From Polyangiaceae bacterium (GTDB lineage Bacteria > Myxococcota_A > Polyangia > Polyangiales > Polyangiaceae), in the NCBI GenBank assembly GCA_013214025.1, contig JABSRN010000042.1:99723-163722 (forward strand): DNA of 64,000 bases, read 5' to 3'. Shown here one piece after another: positions 1 to 9,437 of this stretch. The notes under the pieces are model-generated. The model did not search any database. It was not told where the DNA came from and saw only the letters and a program-made list of their open reading frames with translations. Both the position numbers and the translations under genes were made by a program. Numbering within the stretch: position 1 is the first letter of the stretch; each line of letters starts with the position of its first letter.

Positions 1-1364
1 ATTTGTTGCTGATACCAAGCATATCGCAATAGATGAACGTCGATGTAGACCACATCAGGCCGCAGGTGCAGAGCCCTGCGCACGTATGAAAAACCAAAAC
101 TTCGCAGATCGCCAGAGCCCAACAGCAGTGCCCTCGGCTCTGCGGAGACCAAACAATTGCGCAGGTAAAGTTCGATAGCAGGACGATGATGGTTGGCCAC
201 CGTCGGCCCTGCGAGCATCACAGCCAAACCCACCCAGCCTAGGCCTCCCCAGACCGAAGCCGTCCGCGCCCAACGAAGCTCGCTCAGCTGTGCCGAAACA
301 GCGCTCAAACCCCTCGCAACAAACACGGTAAAGATCGTCATCGGCAAGACGTAAAATCGTTCCGCCACCGCCGCCGCGACACCGATCGGTGCCAAGTTGA
401 ATCGCGACACAAAGACGGGTCCCGCTAACAGCAAACTGAGAAGCAGCATGACGGCTCCCCAAGGCGTCGGCTGCCCTCGCCGGCGAAAGGCCACGACGAT
501 GCCGACCAAGCCCACACCGGCGGGCAACCACAGGAGCTCGCCCGCGACAGCCCGACTCAGGGTGGCGATCTGCAGAAGGGGCTGTATCTCGTCATCCCGC
601 AACCCGAGCGAAAATGTCCCAAAGTCCAGCCGCAAGAAGTGGTGCATCAGTCCGCTGAACGTGCGCGTGTTGCCCCACACCATCGCTTCGGGTGCGGATG
701 GCGCCATCAGACTGAGGTACGGCAGGAGGCCCAGAGCCAGTCCAGTCACGCCCAGGCCGACGCTGACTGCTGGCCGATTCGAAGCGCGCACCCAGCGCAA
801 GACCGCCCACAACCCAACGGGCGTGAGCAACACAACGGAATGGTGACCGGAGATTCCGAGCCCCGCGGCGAGACCCAGCCAGAAGACATGACGGGACCGT
901 GGCCAGCTCAGCTGTGGAGCACAGAGATAGAGCACAATGGCGGCCATCAGTGCGTTCAACGCGAACACTTCAGCAGAAGTGGACAGGCGCCAATACAGCG
1001 GTGACGACGCCAAGATGCCAACGGCGAGCGCCGCTGGTCCGCGACGGGCGCCCCACGCCACGGCGGCAAGGTACAGAACGGCCACCGACGCCGTCCCCAA
1101 GAGTGCCGTCGCTAGGCTGGCGTTATGGGCGGGGCTCAGCGACGGAAGCCAGCTGAGCGATCGAAGGTAAATCGTGTAGAGCGGAAAGCCGGGAGGATGA
1201 GCTACTCCTCCCGCCGCCGCTATCGCTGAGAACTCCCCGTTGTCTCCGCCCAACACCACGCTCGAGCTCGTCGACAGATAGAGCACGGCCGCGCCGACCA
1301 CCAACAGCCCCCCCCACACGTGCCGTCGCCAGCTGGCGCCATCCAAAAACGAACGTGAAAACAT
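1..1364 (-). CDS. DUF2723/TMEM260-like protein O-mannosyltransferase-type membrane protein (partial)
   Basis: This minus-strand frame is open from an ATG at 1364 to the window edge (about 454 residues), so the C-terminus is missing. The protein is a multi-spanning membrane protein. Near residue 40 it carries GGDNGEFSAIAAAGGVAHPP followed by GFPLYTI, and later STSAEVFALNA. These match the DUF2723 signature (DSGE...HPPGYPL, then AEVYxLN), a GT-C-fold family related to eukaryotic TMEM260. Such proteins are thought to transfer sugars from a lipid carrier to exported proteins. The acceptor here is unknown. A purine-rich stretch (GGGAG) lies upstream of the chosen start. Confidence is high for the family and moderate for the start. 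Confidence 0.82.
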   Translation of the reverse strand, partial: MFSRSFLDGASWRRHVWGGLLVVGAAVLYLSTSSSVVLGGDNGEFSAIAAAGGVAHPPGFPLYTIYLRSLSWLPSLSPAHNASLATALLGTASVAVLYLAAVAWGARRGPAALAVGILASSPLYWRLSTSAEVFALNALMAAIVLYLCAPQLSWPRSRHVFWLGLAAGLGISGHHSVVLLTPVGLWAVLRWVRASNRPAVSVGLGVTGLALGLLPYLSLMAPSAPEAMVWGNTRTFSGLMHHFLRLDFGTFSLGLRDDEIQPLLQIATLSRAVAGELLWLPAGVGLVGIVVAFRRRGQPTPWGAVMLLLSLLLAGPVFVSRFNLAPIGVAAAVAERFYVLPMTIFTVFVARGLSAVSAQLSELRWARTASVWGGLGWVGLAVMLAGPTVANHHRPAIELYLRNCLVSAEPRALLLGSGDLRSFGFSYVRRALHLRPDVVYIDVHLLRYAWYQQQ

Positions 1365-1626
1365 CAGAGTATTGCGGGCTCCCGGAGAGGAACAATCAAG
1401 TGTACTCATCAGCCAGAACTGGCGACAAGGGTCCCTGAGAATCGACGGGCCCAGGTAGCGCTCTCAAAGGCGGCTGCCGCGAGGGACCAAAACGGGCAGG
1501 CCCTGCGTTTGAAACGGGGGCTTTTGCGCTGGGAAGGGCCCGCCTTCGCACGGCGACCCCTGCGCGCCCGGATAATGGGCGAAAAAGTTTGCATTCTTCC
1601 GCTGCGCGATAGAGTCGTGGGGACTC
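1365..1626. other. intergenic region between divergent genes
   Basis: This 262-base divergent gap should hold promoters for both flanking genes. I see no convincing -35/-10 pair, repeat or RNA gene. The reading frames that cross it look like shadows. Confidence 0.4.
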
Positions 1627-2355
1627 ATGATGAAGCGATGGACTGCAGCGATTGTTTTCGCCACGTGCCTCACGGCCGGGCCCGCTAGCGGTTTCAACAA
1701 ATATTTGGTGATCCCCAGCGAAGCTGAGGTCAAGCGTAGCCCGGCTCATCAATACGCCAACATGAGCAACGATCAGGCCTTCGCCGAGCTCCAGCAGCGC
1801 CGAGTGAAATACCATCGTGAACCGGGCGGAGTCCGCGGTGTCCGGGCGCCTATTCGGCTCGACGGAGCTATCAACGGCGTGTTTGTACACTCCGTACTGC
1901 CCGCCAAGGAACGACCCGGCACCCCCTTCGAGATCCTCGACGCCCGATTGGCGCTGTCTCTGTACGATCTCGCCAAGGTTCTAAAGAGCCACGATATCGT
2001 GGAGGTCGTGCACTTCACTATGTACCGCCCGCCGCATACCCATCGCAACGACCCTAATTACGCCCAGACCCGCCACCCCGGCGGCATGGCGATCGATCTG
2101 GGAGCGTTAAAGAAGCGAAATGGCGACTGGCTAGCCGTCGGCCCTCATTGGCAGGGCAAGCTGGGCGCGAAGACCTGTGGCATAGGTGCCCGGAAGCTGC
2201 TGCGCCGCCGGGCCCGGGAACTCATCAGCATCGCCTGCGAAGTCGCGGATCAGCGGATTTTTCACTATATGCTCACCCCCCACTACGACGAGCCCCATGC
2301 GGACCACTGGCATCTGGAAATCAAGCCAAAAACCCGCTGGTTTTTGATCAACTGA
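1627..2355 (+). CDS. Exported M15/LAS-type zinc peptidase-like protein
   Basis: The 242-residue product has a signal peptide (MMKRWTAAIVFATCLTAGPASG). The C-terminal half holds zinc-peptidase motifs of the M15/extensin-like group: RHPGGMAIDLG, corresponding to the SxHxxGxAxD motif, and PHYDEPHADHWHLEI, corresponding to HxxHxH. The likely role is trimming peptidoglycan cross-bridges or stem peptides in the periplasm. The first ligand motif has Arg where Ser is usual, which is common in divergent members. It is followed after 88 bases by mgtE, but no functional link is obvious. DD-carboxypeptidase versus endopeptidase activity cannot be decided from sequence. Confidence 0.7.
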   Translation: MMKRWTAAIVFATCLTAGPASGFNKYLVIPSEAEVKRSPAHQYANMSNDQAFAELQQRRVKYHREPGGVRGVRAPIRLDGAINGVFVHSVLPAKERPGTPFEILDARLALSLYDLAKVLKSHDIVEVVHFTMYRPPHTHRNDPNYAQTRHPGGMAIDLGALKKRNGDWLAVGPHWQGKLGAKTCGIGARKLLRRRARELISIACEVADQRIFHYMLTPHYDEPHADHWHLEIKPKTRWFLIN

Positions 2356-2358
2356 TCC

Positions 2359-2390
2359 CTCGCCCAAGCCAGCACTCGCCCAAGCCAACC
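2359..2390. repeat. two-copy 16-bp tandem duplication
   Basis: The unit CTCGCCCAAGCCAGCA at 2359-2374 is followed by a second copy at 2375-2390 that differs only near its end. It lies just after the stop codon of the peptidase gene. This is one of several two-copy tandem duplications in the window. Confidence 0.85.
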
Positions 2391-2443
2391 AGTCAGCGAG
2401 CTGCACTAGACTTCGGCAGCCAAGGTTTGCTACCTCCGAAGTT

Positions 2444-3823
2444 ATGAAGCTCGCGCAACTGATCGGTCCCGAGCTCGAGCGACTCGTCCAGGAGAACCCG
2501 AAGGAGCTGCGCTCCTTCCTGAACGACGTGCACCCCGAAGATCTAGCGGACTTCGTGGATGATCTCGGCAACGAGAAGGTCGCTCGCATGTTGCGGGATC
2601 TCCCGACAGATTACGCAGCCCAGGTATTCGAACGCTTGGATGACCATCGCCAAGAGGCCCTCGCCGGCCACCTGGGCGTGACGGACACCACCGAGCTCGC
2701 CATCGAGATGGACGCCGACGAACGCACGGATTTTTTGAGCGTGCTGCCGCCGTCCCTGCGCGAGCCGGTGATCACCCAGATCGAAACCCTCGATCCGGAA
2801 GTCGCGGACGACGTCGAGGAGCTGTCCCGATGGGAAGACACCGTCGCCGGCGGCTTGATGACGACAGACTACATCTCCGTGCCGCCGACTCTGAGCATGG
2901 GAGAGGTGATCAACGAACTCCGTAACCGTGCGCAAGAAGCGGAAACTATCGAAACGGTGTACGTGCTCGAACAACACGATCGCCTGGTGGGCGTACTGCC
3001 CCTACGCCGCATACTTCTCGCCGCGGAAGCCACCCGTGTCGACGAGGTGATGATTCACAACCCCATCGGCGTAGAGCCTGAGCTGGATCAGGAAGATGTC
3101 GCTCGCAAGCTCGCTAAATACGACTTGGGCACGATTCCCGTGATCGACAAGGGGACGCTGCTCGGTGTCATCACCTCTGACGACATCCTCGACGTGCTCA
3201 CCGAAGAGCAGAGCGAAGACGTGCACAAGATGGGCGCCATCGAGCCAGTGCGCGACGGCTACTTCGAGACGAGTTTTTTATTGTTTCTAAAAAAGCGCGC
3301 ACCGTGGCTGCTCATCTTATTCCTGGGCGGCTTCATCGCCACCATGATCATGAAGGCCTACGACCAAGTGCTCGTCTCGATCACTCAGCTGACCGTCTAC
3401 CTGCCGCTGCTGATCTCTGCGGGTGGCAACTCCGGTTCTCAGTCGTCCACGTTGATCATTCGAAGCCTCGCCGTGGGTGATGTTGAATCATCAGATTGGT
3501 GGCGTGTGTTTGTTCGCGAATTCGGGCAAGGCCTCGTATTAGGAACGATGCTGGCCACCCTAGGGGTCGCGCGCGTCTATTTTGCTGGCGACGGCATCGG
3601 TCTCTCAGCCCTAGTGGGGATCACCATTATCGGCATTGTGCTCATGGGCTGCGTAGTGGGCGGCATGTTCCCCCTGCTCTTGCATCGTCTGGGAATCGAT
3701 CCGGCTACCAGCTCGACACCGTTCATCGCCACGTTGATCGATGTACTTGGGATCGGCCTCTACTTGGCTCTAGCCAACTATTTTCTCCTGGAAACAATGA
3801 GCCGGTTGCCGGCGGCCGGGTAG
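2444..3823 (+). CDS. mgtE: Magnesium transporter MgtE
   Basis: The 459-residue protein has the full MgtE layout. An acidic N-terminal helical domain spans about 1-130 (FLNDVHPEDLADFVDDLG), and a CBS pair about 133-255 (VAGGLMTTDYISVPPTLSM). A C-terminal five-helix membrane domain spans about 290-455 and contains the ion-path signature SAGGNSGSQSSTL. MgtE is a Mg2+-gated channel of the inner membrane in which the N and CBS domains sense cytosolic Mg2+. The length matches the family. No Mg-responsive leader fits in the short upstream gap, so regulation may be mainly at the protein level. Confidence 0.95.
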   Translation: MKLAQLIGPELERLVQENPKELRSFLNDVHPEDLADFVDDLGNEKVARMLRDLPTDYAAQVFERLDDHRQEALAGHLGVTDTTELAIEMDADERTDFLSVLPPSLREPVITQIETLDPEVADDVEELSRWEDTVAGGLMTTDYISVPPTLSMGEVINELRNRAQEAETIETVYVLEQHDRLVGVLPLRRILLAAEATRVDEVMIHNPIGVEPELDQEDVARKLAKYDLGTIPVIDKGTLLGVITSDDILDVLTEEQSEDVHKMGAIEPVRDGYFETSFLLFLKKRAPWLLILFLGGFIATMIMKAYDQVLVSITQLTVYLPLLISAGGNSGSQSSTLIIRSLAVGDVESSDWWRVFVREFGQGLVLGTMLATLGVARVYFAGDGIGLSALVGITIIGIVLMGCVVGGMFPLLLHRLGIDPATSSTPFIATLIDVLGIGLYLALANYFLLETMSRLPAAG

Positions 3824-3838
3824 CCGGGTAGCCGCCGG
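3809..3838. terminator. GC-rich hairpin at the mgtE stop (possible terminator)
   Basis: CCGGCGGC at 3809-3816 pairs perfectly with GCCGCCGG at 3831-3838, enclosing the mgtE stop codon. The loop contains an 8-bp direct duplication (GGGTAGCC twice). There is no U tract, so it could equally be a stabilising 3' hairpin. Confidence 0.4.
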
Positions 3839-3948
3839 CGGCCTCAAATGCGCCGGCTGCCGAGTCAATCGACGGATATGTCGGATGCCCGTTGACATCA
3901 GCACCCTTCCCGGGAAAATTCGCGTCCACGGGGTCCCTTTAGAGAAGC

Positions 3949-6900
3949 ATGCCGGCGCTCAGCTCACTGCTAATTAAGCGGAAAGTCGCCTCCACCAGCG
4001 ACGTCCAAGAAGCGCTCGCACGGCAGGTGCTCTACGGCGGCGATCTCGTCACCAACTTGCTTGAGCTGTGCGCGCTCGACGAACCCGAGCTCACTCAATC
4101 TCTCGCGGAGAGTTTTCAGCTACCACCGGCGCCGATCGGCGCGCTGCCCACCAGCGCCCACGCGGTGCTCGGTCTCGTCCCGGGAGACGTTGCGCTCCGC
4201 TACGGCATCTACCCGATGGGACGAGAAGGCGATTGTCTAATGGTCGCGGTCGCCGAACCCATGCCGATGGCGGTCGAAGACGACGTCAGCTCAGCCCTCG
4301 GTGTGCGCATTGAGCAGCATGTCACCCCGTTGCCGCGAGTGCGGCAAGCGATCGCCAGAGACTACGGTCTCCCCTTGGATTCACGTTGCCAAGCCGTGCT
4401 CATTCGACTGCAAGGCACGCAACCCCAATCCATTCAGCCTGAGCCAGCGCCAGCCAAATCAGTGTTGGGTGCGCCAGATCTCGTGTCGTTGCCCCAGCCC
4501 CCGACCGTGCCCCCCATCGCACTACCTGGAGCGACCGGCACCGGCGCGACCGCCGGAGGTGCACCGATGGTGCGTCGGGACACCCGCCCGGGTACCGGCG
4601 CTCCACCGCCGCCATCGTCCCCTCCCGAACCGATCCGACAAAGCGGCGATACCGAACGGCCTCCTGCCATGCGCGTTCGGCCGCCCAGCGTCGCTCCGCC
4701 CGCCATCCCTATTTCGCCCGCACCAATTCCAAAAACCGCCACGGGCGGCATGCCCACGTCGACACAGCCAGTGGCCGTGCCCGGTGGCACCCAACGTCCA
4801 ACGGCGATACACGCCACGGCGACACAAGCCACTACCGACAGCCCACAACCCGTGACGACAGCCCTCCGCCGCTCCGCTATTCCGGCAGCCCGTCAGGCGA
4901 AAACTCGTCCCAAACCTCGGGGTCCCTACACGCCGGCACGCGCCGAAAAAGATCTGCTGGAAGCGAAGACGCGCGACGACGTGCTCTCCGCCTTCCTTCA
5001 CTTCGCCTCGCAATATTTTGAGTACACCGCGATCTTCGCCGTGCACGGCGATCTCGCCGAAGGCCGTATCGCTGATGGGCCGGGCGCGCCCAGCTCCCTG
5101 GTGGCCGGCATCGGCGTCCCGCTCGATTTGCCCAGTTCCATCTCTCGGGTTATCGAGCGCGGTAACTGGCTCCTCACCCGTCTCGAGCCCGACGGACTCG
5201 ACGCTGATCTAGCGAATAATCTCCAGCGCCCTATCGGCAAACAAATCCTGTTGCTGCCCACGCTCGTAAAGACGCGGTGCGTGCTTGTTCTCTACGGCGA
5301 TCACGGTCGCGACAGCGTGAATTTGGAAGCTGTGGGCGACGTGTTGGCCTTCGCTCCTCTCGTGGCATCCGCTCTTGAGCACGTCATCATGCTGCGGAAG
5401 AAAGCCGTTCGCTCGGCGCTGCGGCCATTGCCCGCCCGCGGCTCGAACTTTGAGCCACGCCCGCCACCGGAAACCCGCGCTCAAACGCTCGCCAGGGCGC
5501 TTGAAATATCACCCCCGAGCACCCGCCGAGCAGCCGCCCCCACGGGGAGCACTCACCCCCCATCCTCCCCTGCCGAGCATCCCTCGGAGCCCGCAACTGC
5601 CGGCACCGCCGCGTCCGAAAATCCGTCCGCATCCACCCCGTCTTCACCAGCGCCGAATGCCATCGAGCCGTCCGCACCAGTGCTGGAGGCCGCCAAGCCC
5701 GAGACGGAGCCTGATGCTGCCCCCAAGGTGCACGAGTCGATGGCACAGCCCAAGGTTGAGATCGCTCCGGCGATCCAGCCGAACGACGAGCTGACCACTC
5801 GGGCCCCGGAGGTCGTCCAGGCAAAACTCAAAGAGATGCAAGTGCCGACCGGCGAACCGCCGGTCGCCGAGAGCTCCGACAAAACCGACGAGCAGGAGTC
5901 TGAAGAAGAAGCCCCGCCCTTGAGCGAGTGGGACATCCCCGACGATCCCATGCCCTCTCCGTCGTCAATGGCTACGTCCAGCGCCGCGCCGCGCCAGCCC
6001 GAAACCTTGCCCGACCTGCGACACGACGACCCGCCGGTGCAGCGCAACCGACACAGTTCTGGTGAACATCGATTGCCGTCGGTGATTGTCGACCAGAGCT
6101 CGGACATGGCGGCTCTCGTATCCAAATTGCTCGACGGCGATTCAAACGCCATGCAGACCCTGCGAGAACTCGGCGGATCCGCCGCCGGCGCCTTGGTCGC
6201 AGAATTTCCCGGTCCGATTCGACACGATTCGTCTATCCCGGGCCCGATCGCCGCATCCGAAGCCGGACCCATCTTGAGTTTGCTTTCGGAGATCGGCGAA
6301 GAGGCGGTGCCATTTCTTATCGTGCGAACGAACGATAAGAGTCCGTCCGTCCGCGCCTGGAGCACCCGCTTGCTCGGGGAGATACCGACGATCGAAGGCG
6401 CCCAAGCCATCGTACGCCGCTCGCTAGATTCTGACCCCACTGTGCGAAAGTCCGTAGTGGATGCCGCGAGACTGCTCGATCCCCAGAGCGAAGCGCGAGC
6501 CATTATCCGCGACGGCTTGTGCCAAGCCATGGTGGACACTGGCCAAGACATGTACGCTCGCATCGCAGCTCTGGAATGTTTGGTGGAGCTACGCGAAAAA
6601 CGAGCGATCCCGAAGTTGATTCAACTTCTCGACGACGTAGCCGAAAGCATCGCTCAATCCGCGCACTGGGGTTTACTCACCCTGGCTCGGCAAAATTTCA
6701 AACAGCGGTCCTCCGAGTGGCAAAAGTGGTGGGCGAGCAACCAGAATCGCGATCGCATTGAGTGGCTGATCGACGCTCTCGGGCACGACGCGCTAGAGGT
6801 TCGCAGCGCCGCCGGCGACGAACTGAAACACATGACAAAAGAATACTTCGGCTACTACAGCGACCTTCCCAAGAAGGAGCGGGCCAAGGCGCAATCGCGT

Positions 6901-6951
6901 TACCGCGAGTGGTGGGCCCGCGTGGGACAGGCACGATTCGGTACCAATTAG
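3949..6951 (+). CDS. GspE N-terminal domain / GAF-like / HEAT-repeat protein
   Basis: The 1000-residue product starts with a type II secretion GspE_N/MshEN-like domain (about 1-140; ALSSLLIKRKVASTSDVQEA, then GGDLVTNLLEL). A long Pro/Thr-rich linker follows (about 150-325), then a GAF-like domain (about 330-480; KTRDDVLSAFLHFASQYFEY and KQILLLPTLVKTRCVLVLYG). A second Pro/Glu-rich linker (about 485-720) leads to HEAT-like repeats (about 725-990). It lacks the GspE ATPase, so it is not a secretion motor. Chimeras of this kind occur in Myxococcota, where I would guess a scaffold or regulator in motility, secretion or c-di-GMP sensing (MshEN domains can bind c-di-GMP). It stands alone with no pilus or T2SS genes beside it. 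Confidence 0.72.
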   Translation: MPALSSLLIKRKVASTSDVQEALARQVLYGGDLVTNLLELCALDEPELTQSLAESFQLPPAPIGALPTSAHAVLGLVPGDVALRYGIYPMGREGDCLMVAVAEPMPMAVEDDVSSALGVRIEQHVTPLPRVRQAIARDYGLPLDSRCQAVLIRLQGTQPQSIQPEPAPAKSVLGAPDLVSLPQPPTVPPIALPGATGTGATAGGAPMVRRDTRPGTGAPPPPSSPPEPIRQSGDTERPPAMRVRPPSVAPPAIPISPAPIPKTATGGMPTSTQPVAVPGGTQRPTAIHATATQATTDSPQPVTTALRRSAIPAARQAKTRPKPRGPYTPARAEKDLLEAKTRDDVLSAFLHFASQYFEYTAIFAVHGDLAEGRIADGPGAPSSLVAGIGVPLDLPSSISRVIERGNWLLTRLEPDGLDADLANNLQRPIGKQILLLPTLVKTRCVLVLYGDHGRDSVNLEAVGDVLAFAPLVASALEHVIMLRKKAVRSALRPLPARGSNFEPRPPPETRAQTLARALEISPPSTRRAAAPTGSTHPPSSPAEHPSEPATAGTAASENPSASTPSSPAPNAIEPSAPVLEAAKPETEPDAAPKVHESMAQPKVEIAPAIQPNDELTTRAPEVVQAKLKEMQVPTGEPPVAESSDKTDEQESEEEAPPLSEWDIPDDPMPSPSSMATSSAAPRQPETLPDLRHDDPPVQRNRHSSGEHRLPSVIVDQSSDMAALVSKLLDGDSNAMQTLRELGGSAAGALVAEFPGPIRHDSSIPGPIAASEAGPILSLLSEIGEEAVPFLIVRTNDKSPSVRAWSTRLLGEIPTIEGAQAIVRRSLDSDPTVRKSVVDAARLLDPQSEARAIIRDGLCQAMVDTGQDMYARIAALECLVELREKRAIPKLIQLLDDVAESIAQSAHWGLLTLARQNFKQRSSEWQKWWASNQNRDRIEWLIDALGHDALEVRSAAGDELKHMTKEYFGYYSDLPKKERAKAQSRYREWWARVGQARFGTN

Positions 6952-7060
6952 GGACAGATCGTAAAGCTGATCTCGGATAATCGCAATATATGCCCCAGTT
7001 TAACGCATCGCAGCGTACAAGCTCGACACTCGTCATTTCGGCCCCTATGCTCGGCTCCAA

Positions 7061-7258
7061 GTGAACCAACAGAAGATCGATTTCGCTCTGGAGCATGCCA
7101 ATCGGGCGCTTTCCTCCAAAAGAGAGCCCTTGGTTTCAGATCTGAGCCCATTGGAGTTCGGCACCGACGACCACCAGGACGCGCTGTGGGAACTGACGGC
7201 AGTCGTGGCTGCAGGCCTCCTCGCGAGCCTATTCGTACTCGCCGTCTCCTGGATTTAG
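7061..7258 (+). CDS. Small membrane protein, C-terminal anchor, unknown function
   Basis: A GTG-started frame gives 65 residues: a charged N-terminal half (NQQKIDFALEHANRALSSKR) and one C-terminal hydrophobic helix (ALWELTAVVAAGLLASLFVL). The arrangement suggests a tail-anchored inner-membrane protein. The frame is open upstream to 7004, but GTG 7061 is the only usable start. The ribosome binding site is poor and no family is recognised. It is included because the amphipathic/TM pattern is coherent and a gene-sized gap exists here. Confidence 0.4.
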   Translation: MNQQKIDFALEHANRALSSKREPLVSDLSPLEFGTDDHQDALWELTAVVAAGLLASLFVLAVSWI

Positions 7259-7339
7259 CCCCACAATCGCGAGGGGCCCAAGCGGGCACGATCCAGTGAT
7301 GAAGCTACGCAGTCAAGATAGACGAACCCGCGGGGAGGA

Positions 7340-7816
7340 CTACTCCTCTTCTTGCTCGGGATCCTTCAGTTCGATCTCAATATTCACATCAGCGGCCTCG
7401 CCATCAAACGGCGGCACCTTGACGTGTTTGTAGCCCTTCGTGACGCAGTTACCGGTCTTGCTGCCATCCAGCGGAGACGGCAGGGAGACACTATGGACCG
7501 AACCATCCGGCTCAAATCGAATTTGGACATTGAAGTCACCGCGAGGTTCGTCCTTACCCTCGACGACACCGGTGCAGCTCTCCGCTGACCGCGTGGCGCG
7601 CTGAAGCTCCATCTTGGCCTGGCGTTTATCGAAGGCAATGGTTTCGTGCTCGACGTCGGCGTACTTGTCGTCCTTGGCGTTTTTCTCGTCATCCTCGGCC
7701 AGCTGAAGCTGTTCTTCGAGGATCTCCTCGGGCGTCTTGGCACCCTGACCGGTTTCGCTAAGTCCCCCGCAAGCGCTGAGCGCTAGCCCCACCGTGACGA
7801 TAATTACTCGCTTCAT
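7340..7816 (-). CDS. Lipoprotein with AgmX/PglI-type C-terminal domain
   Basis: The 158-residue product starts MKRVIIVTVGLALSACGG, a signal peptide with lipobox LSAC. After a short acidic linker comes a region with paired Cys (SCTGVV...KTGNCVTK), the phrase FNVQIRFEPDGSVHSVSL, and a VPPFDGEAADVNIEIEL ending. This is the TonB-C-like fold seen at the C-terminus of myxobacterial AgmX/PglI proteins and related envelope proteins. The likely location is the periplasmic leaflet of a membrane. It is convergent with the small membrane protein gene. The family role (gliding or energised envelope machinery) is suggestive only. Confidence 0.65.
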   Translation of the reverse strand: MKRVIIVTVGLALSACGGLSETGQGAKTPEEILEEQLQLAEDDEKNAKDDKYADVEHETIAFDKRQAKMELQRATRSAESCTGVVEGKDEPRGDFNVQIRFEPDGSVHSVSLPSPLDGSKTGNCVTKGYKHVKVPPFDGEAADVNIEIELKDPEQEEE

Positions 7817-7951
7817 GCCGCGTATCGTAATGGAGCATCCGGGCTTCCGCTACTAACTGTCGCCGTCGCCGACTCGAGGCGCTCTCTCACTCAAACATTC
7901 CGTCCGCAGGCGAACGCGCCGCGGTCCATATCCTGTCTCCGGATTCAACGT

Positions 7952-9316
7952 CTAGAGATCCGTGACCTTGTAATCCTTGATCTTGTAAAGCAACGCCCGG
8001 TGGCTAATCTCGAGCACTTCTGCGGCCCGAGTCCGATTGCCCTTGGTCTTTTGAAGGGCCCGACGAATGAGGATCTCTTCAATGATTCGTGTCGTCTTCT
8101 TTACACTCAGTTCACCGCTCGCCAATTGCATCTGAACGGAGTCCTGAGCTTCACGGATACGCTCGGGCAAATCCACTGCGACGATTTGCGCGCCTTCAGC
8201 GAGCACCATCGCGCGCTCCACGGTGTTCTCCAGTTCCCGAACGTTGCCGGGCCAGACGTACTCATAGAGCAGTCGTCGGGACTCGGTATCCAACCCCCGA
8301 ATGTCCGTGCCCAGGCGCACGTTGTTGCGCGTGATGAAGTAATCGACGAGCACCGGCACGTCTTCCCGTCGGTCGCGAAGCGGCGGGACATGAATCGGCA
8401 AAACATTGAGCCGATAGAACAAGTCCTCACGAAAGCGACCGGCCTCGGTCTCTTTCGTGAGGTCACGATTTGTCGCCGCGACGATGCGTACGTCGACTTC
8501 GACGCCTTTCGTTTCCCCGAGTCTGCGAATCGGATCGCCTTCGAGTACCCGCAACAATTTCACCTGGAGGGCTACGGGTAACTCGCCAATCTCGTCTAGA
8601 AACAACGTGCCTCTGTGAGCGTTCTCGAACAAACCTTCGCGATCCCGGTGGGCATCTGTAAACGCCCCTTTTCGATGCCCGAAGAGCTCGCTCTCCAACA
8701 AATTCTCTGGAATCGCACCGCAGTTAACGGCAACGAAGGGATGAGATTTCCGACCGCTGGCCGAGTGAATAGCTCGGGCGACGAGCTCCTTGCCCACGCC
8801 GCTCTCTCCGGTGACCAGTACCGTCGTTTTGTAATCGGCGATCTTCGCGATGGTGCGAAATACCGTTTCCATCGCACCGCTCTTCGCGAGAATGCCTTCG
8901 AATTGGTGCTCCTTGCGGATCTCCGCTCGGAGGGCCCGATTCTCCTTACGCAGCAGCTCCCGTTCCTCGGCCTTGCGCAATACGAGCACGACTTCGTCTG
9001 GCTTGAACGGTTTCTGGATGTAGTCGTACGCGCCGGCCTTCATGGCATCGATCGCCTGATCCACGTTTCCGTAGGCGCTCATGACGATCACCGTGGCGTC
9101 GTTGCCCTTGGCTTTGAGGGTGGCGAGCAGATCCAGCCCTCCCATTCGTGGCATCTTGACGTCCGTCAAGACGACGTCAGGACCAAAGCTTTCCACCAGA
9201 TTGAGGGCTTCCTCCCCGCTGGCCGCAGTCTCCACCTCGTAACTATTGCGCTTGAGGAGAGTTTTCAGGACAAGCCGGATGTTTTCCTCGTCGTCGACTA
9301 CTAAGATGCGTCTCAC
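7952..9316 (-). CDS. Orphan NtrC-family sigma-54 response regulator
   Basis: The protein has three domains. A receiver (about 1-120) has acidic DDEE, phospho-acceptor in VVLTDVKMPRMGG and KPF. A sigma-54 AAA+ domain (about 130-370) has Walker A GESGVGKE and sigma-54 contact loop GAFTDA, a variant of GAFTGA. A Fis-type helix-turn-helix (about 410-454) contains NRTRAAEVLEISHRALLYKI. I place the start at GTG 9316, which gives VRRILVVDDE, the usual beginning. A TTG at 9355 would add 13 atypical residues. No sensor kinase is adjacent, so its partner is encoded elsewhere. It is expected to activate sigma-54 promoters after phosphorylation. Confidence 0.9.
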   Translation of the reverse strand: MRRILVVDDEENIRLVLKTLLKRNSYEVETAASGEEALNLVESFGPDVVLTDVKMPRMGGLDLLATLKAKGNDATVIVMSAYGNVDQAIDAMKAGAYDYIQKPFKPDEVVLVLRKAEERELLRKENRALRAEIRKEHQFEGILAKSGAMETVFRTIAKIADYKTTVLVTGESGVGKELVARAIHSASGRKSHPFVAVNCGAIPENLLESELFGHRKGAFTDAHRDREGLFENAHRGTLFLDEIGELPVALQVKLLRVLEGDPIRRLGETKGVEVDVRIVAATNRDLTKETEAGRFREDLFYRLNVLPIHVPPLRDRREDVPVLVDYFITRNNVRLGTDIRGLDTESRRLLYEYVWPGNVRELENTVERAMVLAEGAQIVAVDLPERIREAQDSVQMQLASGELSVKKTTRIIEEILIRRALQKTKGNRTRAAEVLEISHRALLYKIKDYKVTDL

Positions 9317-9437
9317 TCTGCAAAAAATGCTACCCCGGCGGGGACTCCTTTGCAACGAATTGCGTAGCTAAGACCGCCCGGAGCGGCACCATTAACCACT
9401 TATTAACACTGAGCTTATTCAGACTGAGGATTTTCTT

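Noticed and set aside
55..531. 158-residue minus-strand frame
   Set aside because: Another frame of the same strand encodes the DUF2723 protein through this region.
2391..2443. Mg-sensing riboswitch upstream of mgtE
   Set aside because: The gap is far too short for an M-box, and no such structure is visible.
5553..6563. 336-residue minus-strand frame
   Set aside because: It is antisense to the GspE_N/HEAT gene and is Ser-rich without motifs, a typical shadow of GC-rich coding sequence.
8615..9304. 229-residue plus-strand frame
   Set aside because: Antisense to the NtrC-family gene; no domain pattern.
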